NCBI GenBank assembly: GCA_016716675.1
Contig: JADJVG010000011.1
Location: forward strand, 1 to 64,000
Length of the DNA stretch: 64,000 nucleotides
Direction: 5' to 3'
Source: Hyphomicrobium sp.
GTDB lineage: Bacteria; Pseudomonadota; Alphaproteobacteria; Rhizobiales; Hyphomicrobiaceae
The stretch's first letter is position 1. The number at the start of each line of letters is the position of its first letter. The notes beneath the pieces are model-generated. The model did not search any database. It was not told the DNA's origin and worked only from the letters and a program-made list of their open reading frames with translations. The translations under genes and the position numbers were made by a program. Positions 7,709 to 15,824 of this stretch are shown in pieces.

Positions 7709-9184
7709 TTAGTGGGTATCGGCGGCAATAGCGTTCATCGTCAGCACGAAGCGTGCGCCGGGATTGTTGTTCTCGACCCAGCAATCGCCGCCGTTTTGCC
7801 GCGCCAGTGCACGCACCGCCGCCAGCCCCAGGCCGAACCCGGATGCGCCGTTGGGCAGGCCGCGCGCAAGAGCTTCAAATATCTGCTGCACTTGATCGGC
7901 CGGCACACCCGGCCCCCGGTCGCTCACCACAAGGCGCAAAACGCTTGCCGTCTGGCTCGTTGAGATTTCGATCTCAGTGCCGGGCGCATATTTTCGTGCG
8001 TTGTCGATCAGGTTGACCACGCAGCGCTCCCATGCCGTGCGGTCGAAGCGACACGCGGTTGCAGCGCCCGCCAAGATTCGCAAGCGGCATCCCGCCGCCG
8101 CAATCGTCGGCTCATAGCGTTCCAGGATGTCATTCAGGCAGTCGTCGGGGACGGCGCTTTCAAGCTTCGGCTTGGTCATGCCGCCACGCGCGACGACGAT
8201 GGCGTTCTCGGCGACATTCGACAGGCGTTCGATCTCGCTTTGCAGGATGGTGGCGTAACGTTGCACGGCGGGAGCGTCAGACGCCTTTCTGCTCAACAGT
8301 TCGGTGTGCAGCCTGAGGTTCGCCAGCGGCGTGCGCAATTCGTGTGCCAACTGGGCGATGACGCCAGCGCGGACAACCCCGGCTTCCTCTTTCAGAACCG
8401 CCGAACGATAGAGCGACCATGTTACGACCACCCAGCCTGCGATCAACGAGCTTCCGATGAGATAGAGCAGCAGCGTATTTTGCGTCTGGTTATCGGCGGG
8501 GTGATCTTCGCCATGTAACTGCCAATCCTGCAGTAGGCCGTCGAGCGCAAACGACGATGTGCTGATGGCGTCCGTTCCCGCGAGTTTAATCTCTGTTTTG
8601 TTGGGCGCCACCAGCCCGGCCCGGATTAACCCCGAGGTGCGCACGACGGCATCGAGCGCCGAACGCAGCGCATTGGAAACTTCCAAATTGTGGATGGCGA
8701 CACAAACCACCTCTTCGCTCGCGCTCATAGAGCAGCGCATCAGCACATAGGCGCTGCCGGTCTGCACCAGGGCAGCCTCGGTTTGGCCGGGCGTCGTCAC
8801 GGTCTTAGCAAGTGCCTGCGCGCTATCCTGCACGCCACGGGCGCGATCATACTGATGCTCTAATGCCGTAACCGAGTGCAGAACCGTCCCTTGTTTGAAA
8901 ACGAAGGCATAGATATAGCGCCGCTTGCGGGCGCCCTCGGTTAGCGCTTCCGGGCCCTGCGTATCGTAAGCGGTTTGCGTTTGCGTGAGAACGTCGCGAC
9001 CCAGGTCATCGAGCTTGGCGTTGAGGTGTGCTGCAGCCGTGACCATGCGCTGCTTGGCGAGGCGATCGCGGCGCGCGTTCAAGGCGTCGTTCTCGAGCGA
9101 AAGTGAGCGCACGGCAAACAAGACCAACAGCGCCACGGGAATGAGGAGGACCAGCGATATAACGGAAAGCGGCTTGGAGGGCAT
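7709..9184 (-). CDS. Sensor histidine kinase
   Basis: A membrane-bound sensor kinase of about 491 residues that should phosphorylate the regulator encoded next. There is a membrane segment at about residues 7-26, a periplasmic sensing region of about 210 residues, and a second segment at about 238-258. The H-box AQLAHELRTPL (His near 281) follows, then an N-box NLIDNARKYAP, DRGPGVP and GFGLGLAAV in the ATPase domain. The ATG at 9184 is preferred because AAGGA lies five bases upstream; a second ATG is at 9190. No HAMP is obvious between the second segment and the H-box. The stimulus is unknown. Confidence 0.92.
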   Translation of the reverse strand: MPSKPLSVISLVLLIPVALLVLFAVRSLSLENDALNARRDRLAKQRMVTAAAHLNAKLDDLGRDVLTQTQTAYDTQGPEALTEGARKRRYIYAFVFKQGTVLHSVTALEHQYDRARGVQDSAQALAKTVTTPGQTEAALVQTGSAYVLMRCSMSASEEVVCVAIHNLEVSNALRSALDAVVRTSGLIRAGLVAPNKTEIKLAGTDAISTSSFALDGLLQDWQLHGEDHPADNQTQNTLLLYLIGSSLIAGWVVVTWSLYRSAVLKEEAGVVRAGVIAQLAHELRTPLANLRLHTELLSRKASDAPAVQRYATILQSEIERLSNVAENAIVVARGGMTKPKLESAVPDDCLNDILERYEPTIAAAGCRLRILAGAATACRFDRTAWERCVVNLIDNARKYAPGTEIEISTSQTASVLRLVVSDRGPGVPADQVQQIFEALARGLPNGASGFGLGLAAVRALARQNGGDCWVENNNPGARFVLTMNAIAADTH

Positions 9185-9350
9185 GCGCATCCTTGGGTCT
9201 TCCGGGCGGGGCATTTCGGCGGGCTGCCGCTCTGCGAAACGTGTCAGGTTCGCAAACTCCACCTGCTGGTCTCGCACAGTAGGCGGCGATGGCGCTCGCG
9301 GGCAAGGCGGCGCCGTCAGCCAGGGTGAAGATCGTCCGCGTGCGTCGGCC

Positions 9351-9381
9351 CAAAACAAAAAGGGGCCCTGTAACGGGCCCC
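9351..9381 (-). terminator. Rho-independent terminator of gdhA
   Basis: On the minus strand GGGGCCC / GGGCCCC (9375-9381 and 9362-9368) with a six-base loop is followed by TTTTTGTTTT. It lies about 50 bases beyond the gdhA stop. Confidence 0.85.
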
Positions 9382-9433
9382 CCTTGATAGCGAAAGTCGA
9401 TCTCGATCATCGCGCCGCGCGCGGCTGAGTGCC

Positions 9434-10777
9434 CTAGACGACGCCTTGCGCCAGCATGGCCTCGGCGACTTTGACAAAGCCCGCGATGTTCGCTCCATCG
9501 ACGTAGTTGATCGACCCGTCGGGGCGCTTGCCGAATTGGATGCAAGAGCGGTGGATGCCTTGCATGATTTCCAACAAGCGCGAATCCACTTCCGTGCGCG
9601 GCCACGACATGCGCATGGCGTTCTGGCTCATTTCCAGGCCCGACGTGGCAACGCCGCCGGCATTACTGGCCTTGCCGGGCGCGAACAGAATGCCTTTGCT
9701 GGTGAACACCTTCACGGCTTCGGCCGCTGACGGCATGTTGGCGCCTTCGGCCACGCACATCACGCCATTCGCAACCAGCGTCTCAGCATCCGACTGCTTG
9801 ATCTCATTTTGGGTCGCGCATGGCAGCGCCACGGTGACCGGAACGTGCCACGGCGAAACACCAGCCTCGAAGCGCGCGCCGACACGCGCGGCATAATCGC
9901 AGATGCGGCCATATTGACGGTTCTTCACATCCATCAGGATCGCGAGTTTCTCGGCCGTAAAGCCATCTTCATCGATGACCGTTCCGCTCGAATCGGATGC
10001 CGTCACCACCTTGGCGCCAAACTCCATGGCCTTCTCGATGGCGTACTGCGCGACGTTGCCCGAGCCCGAAACCGAGACCCGCTGCCCTTCCAGCGATTTG
10101 CCGGCGTGCAGCAGCATTTCCTGGGCGAAATACACCGTGCCGTATCCGGTCGCTTCAGGGCGGATCAGCGAGCCGCCGAAACTCAAGCCCTTGCCGGTGA
10201 AAACGCAGTCTGCGCGATTGGTGAGCTTCTTGACCATTCCAGCGATGAAACCGACTTCGCGGCCACCAACCCCGATATCGCCAGCAGGGACATCGATGTC
10301 CGATCCGACGTGCCGGAATAGTTCAGCGGCAAAGGCCTGGCAGAAGCGCATGATCTCATGCGGGCTCTTGCCCTTGGGATCGAAATTGCTGCCGCCCTTG
10401 CCGCCGCCCATCGGCAGCGTGGTCAGCGCATTCTTGAAGGTCTGTTCGAAAGCCAGGAATTTGAGGACCGAGAGGTTCACCGATGGATGGAACCGAAGCC
10501 CGCCTTTATAAGGGCCGATGGCTGAGCTGTGTTGAATGCGGTAGCCACGGTTGACGTGAATTTGGCCGCTATCATCAACCCACGGCACTCGGAAAATGAT
10601 GACCCGCTCGGGTTCGACCAGCCGGAGAATGAGGCCATCTTCGACATACCGGCGGTTTTTCTCAATAAACGGCCAGATGCTCTCCAACACCTCCGTCACA
10701 GCTTGCAGGAATTCCGGCTGCCCCGGATTATGCTTTGCAACGCTGTTCAAACATTCATGCACACTTCCAAATAGCAT
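9434..10777 (-). CDS. gdhA: NADP-specific glutamate dehydrogenase
   Basis: A 447-residue hexameric-type glutamate dehydrogenase (2-oxoglutarate + NH4+ + NADPH to glutamate), the low-affinity route of ammonium assimilation. Visible signatures are IGPYKGGLRFHPSVNL with substrate-binding lysine, the active-site PMGGGKGGSNFDPKGK, DVPAGDIGVGGREVGF, and a Rossmann turn VSGSGNVAQYA. Length and pattern match the E. coli GdhA class. It is monocistronic, with its own terminator, and a perfect dyad lies 61 bases upstream of the start. Confidence 0.96.
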   Translation of the reverse strand: MLFGSVHECLNSVAKHNPGQPEFLQAVTEVLESIWPFIEKNRRYVEDGLILRLVEPERVIIFRVPWVDDSGQIHVNRGYRIQHSSAIGPYKGGLRFHPSVNLSVLKFLAFEQTFKNALTTLPMGGGKGGSNFDPKGKSPHEIMRFCQAFAAELFRHVGSDIDVPAGDIGVGGREVGFIAGMVKKLTNRADCVFTGKGLSFGGSLIRPEATGYGTVYFAQEMLLHAGKSLEGQRVSVSGSGNVAQYAIEKAMEFGAKVVTASDSSGTVIDEDGFTAEKLAILMDVKNRQYGRICDYAARVGARFEAGVSPWHVPVTVALPCATQNEIKQSDAETLVANGVMCVAEGANMPSAAEAVKVFTSKGILFAPGKASNAGGVATSGLEMSQNAMRMSWPRTEVDSRLLEIMQGIHRSCIQFGKRPDGSINYVDGANIAGFVKVAEAMLAQGVV

Positions 10778-10837
10778 CTGCGGCCCTCAAAACTAGTGAT
10801 GATTTCGAAGGCATTTGCCTAACTGATGGGCAACCAT

Positions 10838-10854
10838 TGATCAATATTTGATCA
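10838..10854. promoter_or_regulatory. Perfect 7-3-7 inverted repeat upstream of gdhA, candidate operator
   Basis: TGATCAA TAT TTGATCA lies 61 bases upstream of the gdhA start, in an otherwise gene-free stretch of about 290 bases (10778-11066). The dyad is perfect and AT-rich, as for a dimeric helix-turn-helix regulator. The spacing does not fit an FNR/FixK box (TTGAT-N4-ATCAA). Which protein binds is unknown. Confidence 0.45.
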
Positions 10855-11065
10855 TGTCACGGGGGTGCGCTGCCCATTTGAGACGCCATGCAGCCGCAAT
10901 GCTGCCGATGGCATCGGCGGCGGACTCGCCCTGCCAATTTGTGATGTTCATCAGATCTCATCTGGCCATTTACCAGCCCGAGCATCTGGTGTGGCCATGC
11001 TTTTCCCCACGCGTAACGCCGAGCAGGACTTACGATGGCAAGGCACGCGTGTGGAATTGCAGAGA

Positions 11066-11094
11066 CGAAAAAGGGGACCCGTTGCGGGGTCCCC
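11066..11094 (-). terminator. Rho-independent terminator of ctrA
   Basis: On the minus strand GGGGACCC / GGGTCCCC (11087-11094 and 11073-11080) with a six-base loop is followed by TTTTT. It lies about 43 bases past the ctrA stop. Confidence 0.85.
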
Positions 11095-11137
11095 TAAGTT
11101 CAGAAGGAAGGTCTAGGCGACGCAAGTGCTGATCGGC

Positions 11138-11836
11138 TTAGGCGGCCACAATACCTTCGTCACCCGGATCACGCAGCACGTAGCCGCGGCCCCAGACGGT
11201 TTCGATGTAGTGCTTGCCGCCGGTCGCGGCCTGCAGCTTCTTGCTGAGCTTGCAGATGAACACGTCGATGATCTTGAGTTCCGGTTCGTCCATGCCGCCG
11301 TAGAGGTGGTTCAGGAACATTTCCTTGGTGAGCGTCGTACCCTTGCGGAGCGAAAGCAGCTCCAGCATCTGGTATTCCTTGCCCGTCAAATGCACGCGCT
11401 GGCCGTGCACTTCGACGGTCTTGGTATCGAGATTGACGCGCAGATCGCCGGTTTCGATGACCGATTGAGCGTGACCCTTGGAACGGCGGACGATCGCCTG
11501 GATGCGAGCAACCAATTCGTCCTTATGGAACGGCTTGGTCATATAGTCATCGGCGCCGAAGCCGAGACCGCGCACCTTGTCGTCGATGCCAGCGAGACCC
11601 GAGAGAATGAGGATCGGAGTCGAAACCTTCGAGACGCGCAGCGTCTTCAGAACTTCGTAGCCGCTCATGTCCGGCAGATTAAGATCGAGCAGAATGATGT
11701 CGTAGTCGTACAACTTTCCGAGGTCGACACCCTCTTCGCCCAAGTCGGTCGTGTAAACGTTAAAACCTTCCGACTGCAGCATCAGCTCGATGCTTTGCGC
11801 CGTAGCGCTGTCGTCTTCAATTAATAGAACCCGCAT
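11138..11836 (-). CDS. ctrA: Cell cycle master response regulator CtrA
   Basis: A 232-residue OmpR-type regulator that controls cell-cycle, flagellar and division genes in alphaproteobacteria. The receiver has EDD at residues 7-9, Asp51 in IILLDLNLPDMSGYE, and KPF. The DNA-binding half carries the highly conserved LTGKEYQMLELL, KEMFLNHLYGGMDEPE and IETVWGRGYVLRDP. The start MRVLLIEDD at 11836 is the family start; 20 extra in-frame codons upstream are not conserved. A FliJ-like gene diverges from it and sciP lies 2 kb away. Autoregulation is likely, given a CtrA-like half-site pair upstream. Confidence 0.98.
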   Translation of the reverse strand: MRVLLIEDDSATAQSIELMLQSEGFNVYTTDLGEEGVDLGKLYDYDIILLDLNLPDMSGYEVLKTLRVSKVSTPILILSGLAGIDDKVRGLGFGADDYMTKPFHKDELVARIQAIVRRSKGHAQSVIETGDLRVNLDTKTVEVHGQRVHLTGKEYQMLELLSLRKGTTLTKEMFLNHLYGGMDEPELKIIDVFICKLSKKLQAATGGKHYIETVWGRGYVLRDPGDEGIVAA

Positions 11837-12500
11837 AGCCGTTCCTCTCGTGCCTCGTCCGCGTCCCGTTTGCTCTCCGCCCCAAAGAGAACGCACAACT
11901 GCTTCGAGCTAAGCCATTCGTTAGGAAGTTAGCGGCGAGAGGTTAATAAACCCTAATTTTGTATTGGTGATGTTGAGACGAGTGAAAATATTCGCAAGAC
12001 GTATTACGAATTCGTTCCCTCGCATCCGTCATTGGCCCAAAAACGGAGTAAAAAAACCCCATTCGTGCCAGTACGGGCCCGTCCACCACCTCAAATTGTA
12101 GAATCGTATTTCTCTCTCACGCCCATCACACTTAGGGGTGCTTGATTTGACCGCCGGGCGCCCACCCTGCCGTCAGACCTGCCCACATTTCCCGATGCGA
12201 TGCTCGTTCCGAATCAAGAGCTAACAGTATTCGCGACGTGGCCCAAGATAGCTGTGGGCAAAAAGACGGCGGCTGAGCATCAGTCGGATGAGAATTCGTA
12301 TTGCGTTGCTTTACCGCAACTTAATGCGGTCATGTTACAAGAAAGATGAACGCGCCCAAGTGGTCTAGGCATCTTGACCACGGGGCGGCAATTAAGCACT
12401 CTGAACGGGTTGTAGGGCCAAAAGCCGTAATATCCCGCACGCTGGCACGGATCTTGTTAGTCCGCCATCGTGAGTTCGAACATGTATTGGGTATCGAACG
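11837..12500. promoter_or_regulatory. ctrA / FliJ-like divergent upstream region
   Basis: 664 bases with no supported gene. It contains GGTTAATAAACCCTAAT at 11941-11957, a degenerate CtrA-like site (TTAA-N6-CTAA). GAATC motifs (CcrM methylation sites, GANTC) lie at 12101-12105 and 12211-12215. GANTC and CtrA sites are known features of ctrA promoters; their use here is inference. The plus-strand gene has only a weak ribosome site (GGGTATCGAACG). Confidence 0.45.
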
Positions 12501-12884
12501 ATGAAAGCACGTGAGACGACCATGCGATTGAAGCGTCGCGAAGTTGATGAGAAATCCCGCAAGGTCGAAGACCTGGAACGGATTATCCGCGAATTCGACC
12601 AGATGGCTGCTGATCTCGAGCGCCAGATCCAATTGGAAGAAGATCGGACCGGGATCCGCGATCGCGCGCACTTCTCGTATTCGACCTTCGCAAAGGCGGC
12701 GGCCCAGCGCCGCGATAATCTCAAAACGTCGACCGATGGGTTGCGCGACAAACTCGCCGCCGCCGTCCGCGAACGCGATGACACGGCCGGCGAACTGGCT
12801 CGCGCCACCGCCCAGTCGGATCAACGCGATGACAACCGCCACGGCCGGCGCCGTGATCGCATGACGGCGCTTGCGCATCGCTAA
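12501..12884 (+). CDS. FliJ-like coiled-coil protein divergent from ctrA
   Basis: A 127-residue charged, helical protein, MKARETTMRLKRREVDEKSRKVEDL and onward, with heptad-like spacing over most of its length. It matches the short FliJ-annotated protein that sits next to ctrA in many Rhizobiales (MKSRETL-RLK start, HFSYSTFAKAAAQRRDNL middle). FliJ itself is a chaperone-like part of the flagellar export apparatus; whether this relative does that job is not shown here, as no other flagellar gene is present in the window. The start at 12501 agrees with the family N-terminus. A terminator follows. Confidence 0.8.
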   Translation: MKARETTMRLKRREVDEKSRKVEDLERIIREFDQMAADLERQIQLEEDRTGIRDRAHFSYSTFAKAAAQRRDNLKTSTDGLRDKLAAAVRERDDTAGELARATAQSDQRDDNRHGRRRDRMTALAHR

Positions 12885-12906
12885 AACGACACGCCGCTGA
12901 AAGCTT

Positions 12907-12941
12907 CAAAAGGTGGTGCCATCACGGCGCCGCCTTTTTGT
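12907..12941 (+). terminator. Rho-independent terminator of the FliJ-like gene
   Basis: AAGGTGGTGCC / GGCGCCGCCTT with a short ATCAC loop, two G-T pairs, flanked by A4 and T5. The same hairpin design recurs at 13765. Confidence 0.8.
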
Positions 12942-13015
12942 TTGGGGAATCAGCGGCAATCAGATCGGGGATAACCCACTTGCCTCCGCCTCAAAGCCGG
13001 GGCACACCCGAAAAC

Positions 13016-13699
13016 ATGCGTGGCAACAGAATGCATCGGCCCTGGGCCAAAGTGACCAACACGGCAACGTCGGCACCTCGTCGTGTGCGCTCGGCGCTCT
13101 GCCTGTGCACGCCGCTGGTGGCCAGCGCTGCCGCACTGATTGCTGCCGGATGTTCCGGAGGGTCCGACAGTGTCTCGCTGCCCAAGATGCCGGACCTCAG
13201 CGTTGCCGCGATCACACCAGCGGCCTACGAGAAGCCAGTCGGTTCACCGACGGAGATTTATGCGCGCGTGGCGCGCGGCGCCAACTCCTGCTGGTTCGGC
13301 GGCTCGGGCCCACTGAAAAAGGACTACATCTATCACGCCGAAGCGGACGCCCCCTCGCGCGGCGGCAAAGCTAAAATCGAAATCCATGTCCGCGATCCCT
13401 CGCAGCCCAATCCGCGCGGACCGAAGGCCTTCCGAATTAACATCGACCCGGAACCCGATGGCACGTCGGCGGCGCTCAAGGTCGAAAACCTCAGAATGCC
13501 CGAACCGATGGCGAACGGCATGACGGCAGACGTGCACCGCTGGGCCAAAGGCGACCAGGGCTGTGCGGGTTCTTCAACAGTTGCCGGCTGGGGTGCGGAG
13601 CCGCCGCCGCCAGAACCGGTCGCTGCGCCGGCCAAGCCGAAAGCCAAAGCGGCTGCCAAGTCGGCTGCCTCGGTCAAAGCTAAGCCGAAGGCGCCATAG
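13016..13699 (+). CDS. Putative lipoprotein with Pro/Ala/Lys-rich tail
   Basis: An exported protein of about 227 residues. The lipobox LIAAGC follows a hydrophobic stretch (LVASAAALIAAGC), so the protein should be anchored in a membrane after Lgt processing. The mature domain (YEKPVGSPTEIYARVARGANSCWF through RWAKGDQGC) contains Cys residues that could pair. The end is a low-complexity PPPPEPVAAPAKPKAKAAAK tail. I use the ATG at 13016 because an upstream start at 12938 would fall inside the preceding terminator; 13031 is also possible. Function unknown. Confidence 0.7.
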   Translation: MRGNRMHRPWAKVTNTATSAPRRVRSALCLCTPLVASAAALIAAGCSGGSDSVSLPKMPDLSVAAITPAAYEKPVGSPTEIYARVARGANSCWFGGSGPLKKDYIYHAEADAPSRGGKAKIEIHVRDPSQPNPRGPKAFRINIDPEPDGTSAALKVENLRMPEPMANGMTADVHRWAKGDQGCAGSSTVAGWGAEPPPPEPVAAPAKPKAKAAAKSAASVKAKPKAP

Positions 13700-13764
13700 G
13701 GCCACCTCACACGATCCGAAAGGCCCAGGCCCGACGCCCACGCCCATTGGCCGGAGCACAAATA

Positions 13765-13798
13765 GAAAAGGCGGCGCCATGACAGCGCCGCTCTTTCA
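13765..13798 (+). terminator. Rho-independent terminator of the lipoprotein gene
   Basis: AAAAGGCGGCGC / GCGCCGCTCTTT with a seven-base loop (13770-13777 pairs with 13785-13792). It is closely related in sequence to the hairpin at 12907-12941. Confidence 0.7.
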
Positions 13799-13835
13799 TT
13801 ACCTAAAGACGGTCGTACCACCGGGCGCCGTTAAG

Positions 13836-14114
13836 CTATTCCCGGTAGTCCTGAACGCGCGTTGCTCTGAGGCCAGGCAAGCCGTGTTTGTCGATCGAGC
13901 GCTGCCAAGACAGGAATTCATCGACTGTCAGCGTGTAGCGCTCACAGGCTTCTTCCATGCTCAACAGACCACCGCGAACCGCCGCGACGACCTCAGCCTT
14001 ACGCCTAATAACCCAGCGCTTGGTATCCCGCGGGGGAAGATCGGCAACTGTAAGCGGAGCCCCATCGGGTCCGATCACATAGCGCCCGCGCGCTCTCATC
14101 TGTTGTTCGGTCAT
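13836..14114 (-). CDS. sciP: CtrA inhibitor SciP (DUF1153)
   Basis: A 92-residue helix-turn-helix protein of the SciP/DUF1153 family. It has RYVIGPDGAPLTVADLPP, then RRKAEVVAAVRGGL and CERYTLTVDEFLSWQ. In Caulobacter SciP binds CtrA and blocks transcription of CtrA-dependent genes in G1. The start at 14114 (MTEQQMRARGRY) fits the family; a GTG nine codons earlier is less likely. It lies 1.7 kb from the FliJ-like and ctrA genes, and a near-consensus CtrA site is about 50 bases upstream, suggesting feedback. Confidence 0.93.
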   Translation of the reverse strand: MTEQQMRARGRYVIGPDGAPLTVADLPPRDTKRWVIRRKAEVVAAVRGGLLSMEEACERYTLTVDEFLSWQRSIDKHGLPGLRATRVQDYRE

Positions 14115-14164
14115 GATACTCAATACACACTCTCTGACCACAATGACGTTCTACTTGGTTGCGA

Positions 14165-14180
14165 TTAAATTAGCCCTAAC
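14165..14180. promoter_or_regulatory. Candidate CtrA-binding site upstream of sciP
   Basis: TTAA-ATTAGCC-CTAAC, one mismatch from the CtrA consensus TTAA-N7-TTAAC, 51 bases upstream of the sciP start. CtrA activation of sciP is known in Caulobacter; its role here is inference. Confidence 0.5.
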
Positions 14181-14560
14181 CCATTGAGTAAACAAGGCAT
14201 AAATGGGTGTGCTATTAAAGGTATCGCCAGCCGGTTTACTGCTCTTTGCTTTCAGGCCATCCCGTAATGAACCGTTCGGGGTAACCCTACCTCCAGCAAA
14301 GCGAAATTCGGGCCAACCGGGCGGCGGGCGCATGATGTCTGCAGGGTACTTGTGGCTGGCGCACACTGTGCCGCCTTGCTTCGGGCCAAGTTCTTCGACT
14401 ACGTAGGGCAAATGCATGGTATTCTTGCCGGCGTTATTCTCTAGGCACGCCCGAAATACGCCGCAGGAAGGTGCCATTCCGCGGCATAAACTGCTGCAAG
14501 CGGCCGGCCGACCGCCCAAAAGCGTGCGGAACTCTAAAGAACTGGGACCGTTGCCCTGAA
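14181..14560. other. Intergenic region between sciP and mnmA
   Basis: About 380 bases, more AT-rich than its neighbours at the left edge. An open minus-strand frame (14151-14417, starting MHLPYVVEELG) shows no family resemblance and no ribosome site, so I do not call it. Nothing else is recognised. Confidence 0.4.
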
Positions 14561-15772
14561 ATGACGACATCTCCGCCATCCCCCCGTTCCGCTGCCGGAC
14601 TGCGCGTCCCGGACGCCCGCGAGCGCGTGGTCGTTGCTATGTCCGGCGGTGTCGATAGTTCCGTTGCGGCCGCAATGATGAAGGCGGCCGGTCACGATGT
14701 TATCGGCATTACGCTACAGTTGTACGACCACGGGTCTGCCACTGGCCGCAAGGGTAGTTGTTGCGCCGGCCAGGACATCCACGACGCTCGCCGGGTCGCC
14801 GAACAGATCGGCATTCCCCATTACGTGCTCGATTACGAAGCCCGTTTTGCGGAAAAGGTGATCGATGCCTTCGCCGACAGCTATGTCGCCGGCGAAACCC
14901 CGATCCCGTGCGTAACCTGCAATAACGAAATCAAGTTCCGCGACCTCCTCAATACCGCCAAGGATCTTGGCGCGTCGACGCTTGTTACCGGTCATTACGT
15001 TCAGCGGCTGGAGGGTCCAAACGGACCGCGCCTTGCCCGCAGCGTCGATCCCGACCGCGACCAGAGCTATTTTCTCTTTGGCGTCACGAAAGAGCAGCTC
15101 GAAATTCTGCGCTTTCCCCTCGGCGGACTGCACAAATCGGAAGTCCGCGACCTTGCCCGTCAGTTCAATCTGGAAATCGCCGACAAGGCCGACAGCCAGG
15201 ACATCTGCTTCGTGCCGAAGGGCCGTTATTCCGACGTGATCGAACGCCTGAAGCCCGGCGCGCTCGAAGCCGGGAACATCGTTCATATCGATGGCCGCGT
15301 ACTCGGCCGCCATGAAGGCATCATCAATTTCACGGTCGGCCAGCGCAAAGGCCTGAAGATCCCGGCCGCCGAACCCCTATATGTTATCCGGCTCGACGCC
15401 TCGAACAACGAAGTCATTGTCGGGCCGCGCTCGGCCTTGACCACGTCCGGCTTGGTGCTCCGCGACCTCAACTGGCTCGGGGACAAACCCGTGGCCGATG
15501 TCGCGAGCGACGGCTTGCCTGTGTATGTTCGCTTGCGCTCGTCACAAGCGCCGCGTCCTGCGACGCTGTTCTCTGATGACAGCGGCCACCATGAAGTGGT
15601 TCTGTCAGATGGTGAACTCGGTATTGCAGCCGGGCAGGCGTGCGTGTTTTATGAGACGGCTGAGGCAGGCGCGATCGTGCTCGGTGGCGGGTTCATCGCG
15701 AAGACGTTGAAGACACTACCGGCTGATACTCCACGCGGAGAAGCCGGATCGATTGCTGCGGGCGGGCATTGA
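14561..15772 (+). CDS. mnmA: tRNA-specific 2-thiouridylase MnmA
   Basis: A 403-residue enzyme that thiolates U34 of tRNA for Lys, Glu and Gln using sulfur from a relay protein and ATP. The PP-loop SGGVDSS is at residues 28-34, the first catalytic cysteine lies in PCVTCN (117-120), and the second is Cys216 in DSQDICFV. VTGHYVQ and NFTVGQRKGL are further family motifs. The start at 14561 is chosen because residues upstream in the frame are not family-like. A methyltransferase gene follows 52 bases later. Confidence 0.97.
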   Translation: MTTSPPSPRSAAGLRVPDARERVVVAMSGGVDSSVAAAMMKAAGHDVIGITLQLYDHGSATGRKGSCCAGQDIHDARRVAEQIGIPHYVLDYEARFAEKVIDAFADSYVAGETPIPCVTCNNEIKFRDLLNTAKDLGASTLVTGHYVQRLEGPNGPRLARSVDPDRDQSYFLFGVTKEQLEILRFPLGGLHKSEVRDLARQFNLEIADKADSQDICFVPKGRYSDVIERLKPGALEAGNIVHIDGRVLGRHEGIINFTVGQRKGLKIPAAEPLYVIRLDASNNEVIVGPRSALTTSGLVLRDLNWLGDKPVADVASDGLPVYVRLRSSQAPRPATLFSDDSGHHEVVLSDGELGIAAGQACVFYETAEAGAIVLGGGFIAKTLKTLPADTPRGEAGSIAAGGH

Positions 15773-15824
15773 TCCTGATGGGTCGCATTCCCGGGTTGGT
15801 GGACTGGTGCAATGGAGGTTTTCT

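Noticed and set aside
11126..11824. 232-codon plus-strand frame opposite ctrA
   Set aside because: Mirrors the ctrA codon pattern; ctrA identity is certain.
12330..12878. 182-codon minus-strand frame opposite the FliJ-like gene
   Set aside because: The plus-strand frame matches a known ctrA neighbour; the minus frame resembles nothing.
14151..14417. Minus-strand frame starting MHLPYVVEELG upstream of mnmA
   Set aside because: No ribosome site, no family resemblance, atypical composition.
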